Both the position numbers and the translations under genes were made by a program. The notes under the pieces are model-generated. The model was not told where the DNA came from, did no database searches, and saw nothing but the letters and a program-made list of their open reading frames with translations. Source: PALSA-911 sp963839645 (GTDB taxonomy: Bacteria > Pseudomonadota > Alphaproteobacteria > Acetobacterales > Acetobacteraceae). Taken from it: a stretch of 64,000 nucleotides of DNA. Below are positions 54,086 through 62,899 of the stretch, one piece after another. The stretch's first letter is position 1; the number at the start of each line of letters is the position of its first letter. Location: positions 186,001 to 250,000 of the forward strand of contig CAWIVZ010000009.1 of the NCBI GenBank assembly GCA_963839645.1, given 5' to 3'.

Positions 54086-54117
54086 AAAAGGCGCGGACCT
54101 TGCGGTCCGCGCCTTTT
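54086..54117 (-). terminator. Rho-independent terminator after the PEP-CTERM gene
   Basis: A perfect 14-bp stem (aaaaggcgcggacc at 54086-54099 with 54104-54117) and a 4-nt loop, ending in a T-run on the minus strand. It starts 22 bp after the stop of the PEP-CTERM gene. The same hairpin has a T-run on the plus strand too. Confidence 0.85.
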
Positions 54118-54138
54118 CAGATCGCCAATCAGCCGAAA

Positions 54139-54660
54139 TCAGGCGCGACGACGAACCACCAGGCCCAGGCCGAGCAAGCCAACACCAAGGATGGCGATGC
54201 CGGCGGGCTCGGGAACCGCATCGAGGCGCTCATACAGGCCGGCGGGGATTCCCTGATTGAGGATGTCCACAACGGTCAGCGAGTAGGTGCCCGGGCCGAA
54301 GAACAACTGGCCCTTCGAGTAGGTGGGATCTGCCCAGGCGGCATCGGCCGTCGGATCGCTAGGAGTCGACCAGTAGCTCGGCAGCGCCCCGGGCGCGGTC
54401 GTCAGCAGCAATGCGCCGCCAGTGATTGAGACGGTGTACGTGTCCGTCACGACAAAGGCATCAGTGATCGAGAACACCGCAGGGCCCGTCAGGGTGAATG
54501 TCAACGGCGACTGATCCGTGGCCGCGTTGGCCGTGCTCTCCTGATCAGCCTGCCATCCGCCGCCGAGGACCATCGCGTTGGCCATCGCCGCGTTCGAACC
54601 CAGCACCAGGGCCATCGCGGCAGTTGCACCCAAAAGGGTGGAGCGAAGCGTTGTCATCAT
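54139..54660 (-). CDS. PEP-CTERM sorting-domain protein
   Basis: The 173-residue exported protein has a Sec signal peptide (LLGATAAMALVLGSNAAMA) and a C-terminal PEP-CTERM signal: VPEP at residues 149-152, a hydrophobic helix GIAILGVGLLGLGLVV and a basic end RRRA. Exosortase removes this tail and anchors or releases the protein. The middle is a threonine- and serine-rich beta-type domain (TYTVSITGG, FFGPGTYSLTVVDI). RBS TAGGAGATT precedes the ATG pair (54660 or 54657). No exosortase is in the window. Confidence 0.92.
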   Translation of the reverse strand: MMTTLRSTLLGATAAMALVLGSNAAMANAMVLGGGWQADQESTANAATDQSPLTFTLTGPAVFSITDAFVVTDTYTVSITGGALLLTTAPGALPSYWSTPSDPTADAAWADPTYSKGQLFFGPGTYSLTVVDILNQGIPAGLYERLDAVPEPAGIAILGVGLLGLGLVVRRRA

Positions 54661-55216
54661 AATCTCCTACTTTCTACGGCGTCCCATATGAAATCGCCGG
54701 TTACGCAATGCGTTACTCTAAAGCCCATTCGCCCGAGAATTGCAACCGTTAAGATTTGTCGATCGACGACATTTCCGAGATGCAACACAGCCGAGGATCT
54801 CCGGTCAAAACTGCGCGACTGAAGGCCGTTCCGCCCATAACCCCTTAGAGAACCTATCAACTCCCACATCAAATGACAAATTGGCGAAGATACGGGATGC
54901 GGAAAATCACGGTAATGTGATTGCCGCCTTCGATTGGCCGTTGCGTGAGCAGGCGATTTGTAACGAAATCGATCTGTAACGAAATGCGCTTTATCTCGAT
55001 GTCGGCGCCCGGTTGAGCAGCTGATTCGAGGATCCTCGTAAAATTGGGGGGAGATTTGATGGGCCGGCGCATTTCGCGGCCACCCTCCAGCGCTCAAACC
55101 GCATTTAACTCCATGAAATAACGCGCTCTTTAACCAGATCGACACCGCGCCGCGGCAAGATGGATATGCGATCGGAGGTACGCTCGACCAGGTCCGCCGT
55201 TACAGTGCTCTCCCGG
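54661..55216. other. 556-bp intergenic region
   Basis: No convincing gene. Close to the PEP-CTERM start lies an imperfect palindrome gttacgca-a-tgcgttac (54699-54715), a possible regulator site. The remainder is AT-richer than neighbours and has no clear hairpin. The PEP-CTERM promoter should be here. Confidence 0.5.
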
Positions 55217-58035
55217 CTACCCGAAAGCCCCAACCTCATGTGTCACGGCGGTTGCGATTTCGCGGATCAGGGCGAAATAGCGCCGGATGGGATCGAAAAT
55301 CTCCGCGTGTTCCCTGGCGTAGGCTGCCATGGCGCGCGGCGCGCGGGGCTCGGCGTAGTCGTGGTCAGCCGTGTCGTCCGGAGCGGCGGGGAAGATTTCG
55401 GCCAGCATCGCCAAGGCGGGCTCGATGTCCAGGCGCAAAATCGCCGCCTCCATTGTCAGCCTCGTGACGCCCGAGCGGGGGGCGAAGTCGGGGATGCGGG
55501 TCGCCAGCAGCCAGATGCGATGGATCAGCACCAGGCGGACCGCGTGCATCAGCACCTCGCGCATCGCCATGCGGGGCGCGCCCTCCCACGCGACCCGCAG
55601 CGCCAGGTGATCGGCCTGGATGCGGCGGAACATGGATTGGGCGTCGGCCCACAGATTGAGCCGCTCCAGCGCGCGGGCGACCGACACGAGCGCCTCCCGC
55701 CTTCCGGGGCGCTGGGTCTGGGCGGCGCGGTCGAGCCAGGTGCCGGGGTCGAGCGTGCCGATGACGGCACGCAGCACGTCGATGTCCGAATGCGCCAGCG
55801 CGTGCTCCGCCAGGTCCAGCGCGCGATGAAAGCGGCGGGACGCATGGCGCAGTTCGGCGAATTTCTCCGGGTGGCGGGAAGCGGCGGCGCCGATGCCCTG
55901 CAGCGTGTTGGCGCACCAGCCGAGCTGCTGGAGGATGGCGTTGTTCGGGATGGCGCGCAGCTGGCTCGGATGGGTGATGCGCGCAGCACTGCCCATGCCG
56001 TCGGTCTGCCGGGCGGAGGGCGCGAGCCGGTGGGATCGAGCAAGGACGGGCCGAAGGCGCCCAGCAGGGCGGCGTAGCCGGCATCCTCCACCAGCCCCTC
56101 CATGCCCGCGCGGATGGTGGCGAAGAAATCGGCGGCGAAATCGGGCTCGGCATAGACCGGATCCTCGATCGGGCCGGCGGCTGGGTGGTAGGTCTGCCCG
56201 GCGATCCGCGCCACGGTGGCGAGCGCCAGTTCCGGGGTGCCGAACAGCAGATAGCCGTCACCGCCCTGGAAGGCGGCTTCCTCGCGCACCGGCAGCCCGG
56301 CCCGGTTCAGGGCCTGGCGGGACGCGGTGGGGGAGAGGTATTTCAGCCGGTCGGCGAGCGAGCCGGGATGGGCGCCGCGGCCGATGCTCTCGCCGTGGGT
56401 GTCGAACAGGATCACCTCGATGCCCGACACGCCGTAATGCTTCAGGGTTTCCGCGATCTTCAGCCGCAGCCGCTCGATCAGGTAGCTGGCGGCAAGCTGG
56501 CCGACATAGCGGCCGCTGTCGGAGTAGCCGAACTGCAGGGCGAGCTTGCCGGTCTTTTGCAGATAGGCGCGGTAATGCGGACTGCGCAGCGCCTCCTCCA
56601 GGATACCGGCGCCGCGCTCCAGGGCCTCGGCGGTTTCGAACAGCGGGCTGATCTCGACATGGTCCTCGATGCCGAACAGCCGGGCGAGCCAGAGCGCCGC
56701 CAGCAGGGTGTAGCCGGATTCGGTTTCCGCGATCAGGAAGCGGATCGGCACCGAGCCGTCGATATGCTTGACGATCTGCGCGCAGGTCATCATCAGCCGG
56801 GCGGCGGAAGCCTGCTCCACAAGTAACGCGCCGAAATCGACCGGGATCGGCTGCACGTCGTCCAGCGCGGCGTTGATGGCGGCGAACAGGATGCGCCGCC
56901 GGGCCGGGTCTTCCGGCGGATCGGCGATGCCCAGGCGCTGGCGCACCACGTTATGGATTTGCGCGGCGTTCAGCCGGACATGGGTGTGGGCGAGCGCCAG
57001 GCCATGTCCGGCCAGGCCCGCGCGGGCGACGGCCAAGGCGAGGCGGTCGGAGTCCCCGGCTGCCTCCATCGCCGCCGGAAACAGCGTCAGCAGCGGCGCC
57101 GGCGTTACCAGGGCGGTGTCGCGGCAATCGACCAGCGCGTGGGCGAAGGCGGCGGCGCCGGCGGGGTCGGGGCCGGAAGGGCAGGCCTCGATCTGCGCGT
57201 CAACGGCGCCGATGGCGGCTTGCAGGCGGTCCGTGAGGGCGTGCGTGGCGGGCAGCGCGGCAAGCTGGTCCCGCAGGCGGGCGAGTTGCAGGCGCTTCAT
57301 CTCCAGGCGCAGGCGAAGCGTGTCCCACCAGCCGATATCGGTGCGCCCGTCCGTGTCGTAGCCGACCCAGCTCGACAGGATGATCGGCCGCGGGGTCAGG
57401 TCGGCCCAGCGGTCCGGCCAGGAGGAACGGGCGACGGAGAGCAGCGCGGCGTTGAAGCGGTCCAGCGCATCCCGGCCGTTGACGATTGCGCGGTTGGCCT
57501 CGGTGAATTCCTCGCGCAGCGTGGGCTTGCTGGGACGGTGGGAGGCGAATTCCGGAGCCGGCCGGCCGGAAGCGGCGTCGGCCAAGGCGTGGTTGATGGC
57601 GGAGGGCAGCGAGAAGGTGGGGTGGGCGGTGAACACAGCGGCGAAGCGGGTGCGCTCCACCGAGCCGCGGTACTGCGCCCAGGGCACCGGACTGTCCTTC
57701 GGGTCCGGGCGGTGCAGGGAGCGGGCGAGGTCGGCCAGGGCGGCTTCGTTGGCCGCCATGCCGGTACCGCCGACATAGGCGCCGATGCGGGCGGCGCGGT
57801 CGTTGAAGGCTGCATCGCGCAGGCGGCGAACCAGGCCTTCGATCGCGTCTTCGGTCAGCGCCCCGGTGTCGATCTGGCGCGAGATGGCGAGGCCGACGGA
57901 CAGTACGGGGTTGCCGAACGGGTCCTCCGCCGAGCGCTCGACGGCGCGGGCGGTAAGGCTGAGCAGTTCCTGCACCAGATCGGGTGTGGTTTCAGGCGTG
58001 GTGTCGGGTGTCGCGTCGGGCATGACGGGAAGCAT
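55217..58035 (-). pseudogene. Phosphoenolpyruvate carboxylase, divergent type, one frameshift (-1)
   Basis: PEPC-like protein of 939 residues after correction; it would make oxaloacetate from PEP and bicarbonate. TAHPT at 136-140 includes the catalytic His138, but the next residue is Phe rather than the usual Glu. YSDSGRYVGQLAASY replaces the usual YSDSAKDAG..AAS motif, and LFDTHGESIGRGAHPG replaces FHGRGGSIGRGG. LRAIPNN is kept near the C-terminus. Near 56017-56020 a C appears to be missing (on the minus strand); adding one gives SRPSARQTDGMGSAARITHP. The alterations beyond the indel suggest a distinct subgroup rather than damage. Confidence 0.85.
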
Positions 58036-58083
58036 GCCCGGTTCTTCGCAGTTGCAGCAAGGACTACGTTGGGGTTGCCCCGG

Positions 58084-59199
58084 CTAAATCGAGCGCAGCG
58101 CGGCGCAGACCTGCTCCACCTCGGCGTCGGTCAGTTCCGGATACATCGGCAGGCTGAGCACCTCGGCGGCGGCGGTCTCGCTGGCCTGGCATCCGGCGGG
58201 GCCGAGCGCGACCCGGTTCTGGTAGGCGGGCTGGAGATGCACCGGCACCGGGTAATGGATGCCGGTGCCGATGCCGGCTTCGCGCAACCGGGCCTGGATG
58301 GCGGGGCGGTTGGCGACACGCAGGACGTATTGGTGAAACACGTGGGACGCGCCCTGCCGCCGGGCTGGGGGAGCGATACCGGCCAGGGCGGCATCATAGG
58401 CGGCGGCGATGCGGCCGCGCCGGGCATTCTGCGCATCCAGATGCGGCAGCTTGGCGCGCAGGATGGCGGCCTGGATTTCGTCCAGGCGGGAATTCACACC
58501 GATTTCGTCTGAAATGTAATGCGTGCGCCAGCCATATTGCCGCAAGGCGGCGATGCGCGCGGCCAGCTCGGGATCATTCGTCGCCAGCACGCCGCCATCG
58601 CCCAGCGCGCCGAGGTTCTTGGTGGGATACAGGCTGAACGTGCCGACATCGCCGATTGTGCCGAGTCGCCTGCCGTGCAGCGTGGCGCCGTGCGCCTGGG
58701 CGCAATCCTCGATCAGCGCCACGCCGTGCTCGCGGCACAGCGGCAGGATGGCGTCCAGATCGGCGGCCTGGCCGTACAGATGCACGGCGATCACCGCGCG
58801 GATCGGCGGCAGGCCGGCGGGGGGATGCTGCAGCACCTGCGCCAGTTCGGCCGGGTCCAGGGTGTAATGCACCGGGTCGATGTCCAGCAGCAGCGGCGTG
58901 GCGCCGGCCATCTCGATGGCGGCCACGGTGGCGACGGCGGTGTGGGAGACGGTGACGACACTGGCGCCCGCGCCGATGCCGAGGCCGCGCAGCGCCAGCG
59001 CCAGGGCGTCGGTGCCGTTGGCGCAGCCGACGGCCGCTTCGGCGTCCAGAAACTGGGCGAACTCGGCCTCGAACGCCCTGCCCTCCTGGCCCAGTATGTA
59101 CCAGCCAGACGCGAGGGCGCGGGCGACGGCGGCGTCGATTTCCGGCTTCAGCGCGCGGTAGCCGGCGCCGGGATTGGCCTGCGGGATCGTGATCGTCAT
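58084..59199 (-). CDS. DegT/DnrJ/EryC1/StrS-family aminotransferase
   Basis: This 371-residue PLP enzyme has GCANGTDALALALRGLG, the HLYGQAADLDAI region, EDCAQAHGA and the PLP-lysine in SLYPTKNLGALGDGG. Enzymes of this family make amino sugars (3- or 4-amino-dideoxy nucleotide sugars) from keto-sugars. It lies between PEPC and an NDP-sugar epimerase that is transcribed in the same direction (11 bp apart). The set suggests sugar modification for a polysaccharide or glycolipid. Confidence 0.94.
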   Translation of the reverse strand: MTITIPQANPGAGYRALKPEIDAAVARALASGWYILGQEGRAFEAEFAQFLDAEAAVGCANGTDALALALRGLGIGAGASVVTVSHTAVATVAAIEMAGATPLLLDIDPVHYTLDPAELAQVLQHPPAGLPPIRAVIAVHLYGQAADLDAILPLCREHGVALIEDCAQAHGATLHGRRLGTIGDVGTFSLYPTKNLGALGDGGVLATNDPELAARIAALRQYGWRTHYISDEIGVNSRLDEIQAAILRAKLPHLDAQNARRGRIAAAYDAALAGIAPPARRQGASHVFHQYVLRVANRPAIQARLREAGIGTGIHYPVPVHLQPAYQNRVALGPAGCQASETAAAEVLSLPMYPELTDAEVEQVCAALRSI

Positions 59200-59210
59200 G
59201 AGGCTGTCTT

Positions 59211-60188
59211 TCAGAGATAGGCGTCGAGGCGGCCGCGATACCAGTCCAGCGAGCGGGCGATGCCCTCTTGCAGGTCGATCTTCGGCGACCAGAGCGTCGC
59301 CGCGCGGAAGGCGTTGTCGTTGGCGTGATAGCTGCCGATGTCGATGCTGGCGCGGTCGGCGGGGAATTCCCTCGTGGTGTAGCGGGCCTCGCCGTTGGTC
59401 AGGCGGACCATGAGGTCGGCCATGTCCTTCAGCGAGATCGGCGGCGCGCCGCCGATGTTGAAGATGCGGCCATGGCAGGACGGGTTCTCCGCCGCGGCCA
59501 GGAAGGCGGCGGTGACGTCGTCCACATAGGTCATGTCGCGCAATTGGTCGCCGCCCCAGACCTCGAACGGCCTGCCTTCCAGCGCGCAGCGGATCCAGAT
59601 GCCGAGGAAGGTTTGCCGCGCGTCGCGGATGCGCAGGCGGGGGCCGTAGCAGTTGGTCAGGCGCAGGCTGACGACGGGGCGGCCCTGCACGCGGTGTTCC
59701 AGCATCCAGTACTGCTCGCCGGCCAGTTTGGAGACGCCATTGGCGTCGGGCGGCGCGACCGGATGCTGCTCGTCCACCGGGAGGTATTGCGGCCGGCCGT
59801 AGAACTGGCGGGTGGAGGCGTGCACCACCACCGCATCCGGCGCCGCCTCGCGCGCCGCCTGGATCAGCCGCACCTGGGCCACGGCGTTGATGGCGATGTC
59901 GGCCAGCGGGTCGCGCTGGCCGCCCATGTGGCTGGTCTGGGCGGCGAGGTTGAAGATGGCCGTGGCGCCCTCGCAGAGCGAGCGCAGGTCGACCTCGCGG
60001 ATGTCGCCACGGATCAGATCGATCGGCGCGCCCTCGGCTTCCAGGTTCGCGGGTTGGCGCCGCCGCCGAACAGGAAGCCGTCCAGCGCCGTGACCCGCGC
60101 GCCGCGGGCGGCGAGCGCGTGGCACAGATTGGAGCCGAGGAAACCGGCGCCGCCGGTTACCAGGTACTTTCTTGCCGCGCCAGTCCAT
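59211..60188 (-). CDS. NAD-dependent epimerase/dehydratase, two compensating indels
   Basis: The frame from ATG 60188 (GGAGG ribosome site) is open to the stop, but residues about 9-47 are scrambled. Near 60163 an extra base changes KKVLVTGGAGFLGSNL to noise; removing it restores the NAD-binding GGAGFLG. Near 60049-60051 one base is missing; adding it restores GGGANPANLEAEGAP. The two cancel. The rest is a good extended SDR with NLAAQTSHMGGQRDP and the STRQFYG segment, NCYGPRLR, GGAPPISLKDMADL. Corrected length is 325. It probably serves with the DegT enzyme. Confidence 0.9.
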   Translation of the reverse strand: MDWRGKKVPGNRRRRFPRLQSVPRARRPRRAGHGAGRLPVRRRRQPANLEAEGAPIDLIRGDIREVDLRSLCEGATAIFNLAAQTSHMGGQRDPLADIAINAVAQVRLIQAAREAAPDAVVVHASTRQFYGRPQYLPVDEQHPVAPPDANGVSKLAGEQYWMLEHRVQGRPVVSLRLTNCYGPRLRIRDARQTFLGIWIRCALEGRPFEVWGGDQLRDMTYVDDVTAAFLAAAENPSCHGRIFNIGGAPPISLKDMADLMVRLTNGEARYTTREFPADRASIDIGSYHANDNAFRAATLWSPKIDLQEGIARSLDWYRGRLDAYL

Positions 60189-60288
60189 TCAGCAAACCTC
60201 CGGGCCAGCGGGCAGGAAACTCCCGCCGGAAACAATCATCCTACCCGCCATCGTGGCGAAATCGCGGCCCCATTGCGCCGGGACGCGG

Positions 60289-61020
60289 TCAGCCGGCGAT
60301 TTCCATCAGCAGATCCGCGGTCGGGCGCGAGGCGGTCACCATGGCGTCGTGGCCGGTGGCGATTTCCCGCCAGCCCCAGTCGGTGCGGGCACGGGCCATC
60401 CCCCGGGAGCTTTCCAACGACGGGTAGATCGGGTCGGTGCAGGCGATGTAGGTCGCGGGCAGTCCGTTGCCGAGCGGGTTGCGGATGGTGAATTTGCTGG
60501 TGAAGCTGCTCCAGGGATGCGGGGTCAGGCGGCGCTGCACCCAGTCGTATAACGGGTGATCGGCCGGCACGCCGAACACTTCGGGGCTCGGTGGCGGCAC
60601 GCTCAGGCCCTGGCTGGTTTCCTGCGCCAGGCGCTCGCGCTCGGCGTGGATTTCGGCCGGCTGAACCTCGCCGGCGGTCTTGCCGTTCTCGGGGATGCGG
60701 GCGTCCAGATAAACCAGATGGCGGATGCGCTGGGGCATGCGGTCGGCGGCGGCGGAGATGGCGAAACCGCCGAAGCTGTGGCCGACCAGCACGATGTCGG
60801 TCAGTTCCTCCGCCTCGATGTGGTTGATCAGGTCATCGGCGAACACGTCGAGCGTGATGTCGCGCGACATCAGGTGACGGCGCTCGCCCACGCCGGTCTG
60901 GGTCGGGGTGGTCACGTGGTGGCCGGCGCTCCGCAGGATCTCGGCCACCGGCGCCCAGCACCAGCCGCCGTGGAAGGCGCCGTGCAGCAGGACGAAATGG
61001 CGCGGGCTGAAAACGTTCAT
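60289..61020 (-). CDS. Alpha/beta hydrolase (hydroxynitrile lyase/esterase-like)
   Basis: This 243-residue enzyme has FVLLHGAFHGGWCW, the nucleophile elbow GHSFGG with Ser82, YLDARIPENGK and the late catalytic His in ATGHDAM. The fold is like plant-type esterases and pheophytinase-like bacterial enzymes. It lies 100 bp from the epimerase gene and is transcribed the same way. Substrate is unknown. Confidence 0.88.
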   Translation of the reverse strand: MNVFSPRHFVLLHGAFHGGWCWAPVAEILRSAGHHVTTPTQTGVGERRHLMSRDITLDVFADDLINHIEAEELTDIVLVGHSFGGFAISAAADRMPQRIRHLVYLDARIPENGKTAGEVQPAEIHAERERLAQETSQGLSVPPPSPEVFGVPADHPLYDWVQRRLTPHPWSSFTSKFTIRNPLGNGLPATYIACTDPIYPSLESSRGMARARTDWGWREIATGHDAMVTASRPTADLLMEIAG

Positions 61021-61048
61021 GGCTGAACTCCTCGGGGAAAGCGGCAGG

Positions 61049-61910
61049 TTAGCCGAACTCGGGCGCGCGGCGAAGCCGGCGCAGCAGGCTTTCGCGCGGG
61101 CCGATCGCCAGCCCGATTGCCCAAAGCCCGCCGGCGCTGAGCACGATGGCGGGGCCGGCGGGAAGGTCCAGGTGGTAGGAGCCCAGCAGCCCCAGGACCG
61201 AAGCCAGAATCGCGAGAACCATGGAGGCCCGCACCTGACCGGCCAGGGTGGCGGAGAAATGCCGCGCCGCGATGGCGGGCAGCATCATCAGACCGACCGA
61301 CATCAGGGTGCCGAGCGCTGCGAAACCACCGACTACCGACAGCACCACCAGGGCCAGAAACGCCAGATGCCACAGCCCGCCGCGCCCGCCATTGGCGGCG
61401 AGGAAGCCGGGGTCGAGACTTTCCAGGATGAGCGGCCGCCAGATCAGCGCCAGGCCCGGCAGCGCGATGCAGGCGACGCCGGCCATGCAGAGCAGCGCGG
61501 TGTCGTCCACCGCCAGCACGCTGCCGAACAGCAGGTTGGACAAATCCACGCCGCGCTGCGCCGACAGCAGCGCCACGCCGAGCGCCAGCGCCAGCAGGTA
61601 GACGCCGGCAAGCTGGCTGTCCTCCCGCCCGCCGGTGCGCCCGCGTCAGCCAGCCCGCGAGCATCGCCACGCACAGGCCGGCGAGCACCCCGCCCAGACC
61701 CATTGCCCAGAACGACAGCCCTGCCGCCATGGCGCCCAGGGCGATGCCGGGCAGGATGCCGTGCTGCAGCACGTCGCTCATCAGGCTCATGCGGCGCAGC
61801 ACCAGGAACACGCCAAGCGGCGGGCCGGCGAGCGACAGCGCGATACAGCCGGCCAGCGCCCGGCGCATGAAACTGAACTCGAACGGCGCGAGCAGAAGAG
61901 CGTGCAGCAA
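61049..61910 (-). pseudogene. Metal ABC transporter permease (ZnuB/MntB family), +1 frameshift
   Basis: The corrected 286-residue integral membrane protein has about eight helices, with RALAGCIALSLAGPPLGVFL, RRMSLMSDVLQHGILPG, SAQRGVDLSNLLFGSVLAV and LGTLMSVGLMMLPAIAARHF. These match ZnuB-type permeases. An extra base near 61637 breaks the frame; removing it gives LTRATGGREDSQLAGVYLLA. It is 3 bp after the ZnuC-like gene. Zinc is the likeliest ion, by the ZnuC sequence and the Zur-like site upstream. Confidence 0.87.
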
Positions 61911-61913
61911 GGG

Positions 61914-62693
61914 TCAGGCGGCCGGACGGCGCAAGAATGCGGCGGTAAGCTCGCCAGAAGGCACGCGATCTGGGGGAAGATCATCCCAGGCCGGCATGCC
62001 GACCGCGGCGCGACGGATATTGGCCGGCGTCAGGCAGGCCGGAGTGTGCCCCCAGGCGATGGGGGTGCCGGCCAGCAGCAGGGTTTCGGGGAAGGCCTGC
62101 TCGATCAGGCGCAGATCATGCAGCACGGCGATCACCGTCTTGCCCGCCGTGTGCCAGCCGAGCACGAGGTCCAGCAGATCGGCGGCGGTGCGCTCGTCCA
62201 CCGCGTTGAACGGCTCGTCCAGCAGCAGGACCGGCGCATCCTGCACGATCATCCGGGCGAACAAGGCGCGCTGGAACTGCCCGGCGGACAGGCTGCCGAC
62301 CGGACGTGCGGCGAGTTGCGTCAGGCCGACCGCATCGAGCGCGTCCCGCACCGCCTCGCGCATCGCGGCGGTCTGGCCGCGAAAGGCGCCGATGCGGGCC
62401 CAGTGGCCGAGCGCCACCATTTCCAGGCAGGAGATCGGAAAGAAGCGGTCCAGTTGGCTGGCCTGCGGCAGCAGCGCGATCGGGTGTTTGGCCGGGGGGT
62501 CGATGCGGATCCGGCCGGCATCCGGCCGGTGCAGCCCTGCGAGCGCCCGCAGCAGCGTGGTCTTGCCGGCGCCGTTCGGCCCGGCGACGGCGGTCAGGCT
62601 GCCTGGCGCGAAGCTGCCGGACAGGCCGGAGACGGCGGCCTGATGATCATAGGACAGGGTAAGGTTCTCGACCCGGATGGCAGGCGGCCTCAT
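61914..62693 (-). CDS. Metal ABC transporter ATP-binding protein (ZnuC-like)
   Basis: This 259-residue ATPase has Walker A GPNGAGKT at 38-45, a Q-loop in LLPQASQLDRFFPI, the signature LSAGQFQRALFARM, Walker B LLLDEPFNAVD and an H-loop VIAVLHDLRL. The opening is close to ZnuC/AztA-type. The start overlaps the stop of a 34-codon ORF by 4 nt (62690-62693), so translation may be coupled. No periplasmic zinc-binding protein is visible in the window. Confidence 0.9.
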   Translation of the reverse strand: MRPPAIRVENLTLSYDHQAAVSGLSGSFAPGSLTAVAGPNGAGKTTLLRALAGLHRPDAGRIRIDPPAKHPIALLPQASQLDRFFPISCLEMVALGHWARIGAFRGQTAAMREAVRDALDAVGLTQLAARPVGSLSAGQFQRALFARMIVQDAPVLLLDEPFNAVDERTAADLLDLVLGWHTAGKTVIAVLHDLRLIEQAFPETLLLAGTPIAWGHTPACLTPANIRRAAVGMPAWDDLPPDRVPSGELTAAFLRRPAA

Positions 62694-62794
62694 CGCATGG
62701 CCCAGGCGACGACCAGCCACAGCCCGGCCAGCAGCGCTGCGGCCAGCAGCAGCCTTGCGCCAAGCGGTCCGGTCGGGGACAGAGGATCCAGCAT
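62690..62794 (-). CDS. 34-residue single-pass membrane peptide, upstream of znuC-like gene
   Basis: The reading MLDPLSPTGPLGARLL then LAAALLAGLWLVVAWAMR is one hydrophobic helix with a short polar start. Its stop overlaps the znuC start by ATGA. A Zur-like palindrome lies directly before the ATG, leaving no normal ribosome site, so translation might be leaderless or very weak. It may be a micro-protein of the transporter or only a leader. Confidence 0.45.
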   Translation of the reverse strand: MLDPLSPTGPLGARLLLAAALLAGLWLVVAWAMR

Positions 62795-62795
62795 G

Positions 62796-62808
62796 GTTAC
62801 TTTATAAC
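62796..62808. promoter_or_regulatory. Zur-like palindrome (gttactttataac)
   Basis: The arms gtta and taac pair around ctttA; extended on the minus strand as atGTTATAAAGTAACc. This resembles the alphaproteobacterial Zur box (TGTTATAnTATAACA). It lies between the divergent znu-like operon and the DUF445 gene, so it may control either or both. Recognised from memory of the consensus, not computed. Confidence 0.55.
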
Positions 62809-62899
62809 ATTCCAATTCGGCCCGAGAAAAGAGGGGTGGAAAAGAGGCGGGCTGGAAGGGGGATGGGCGCGGCCATGGCCGGCATCCTATGTTGCCGCG

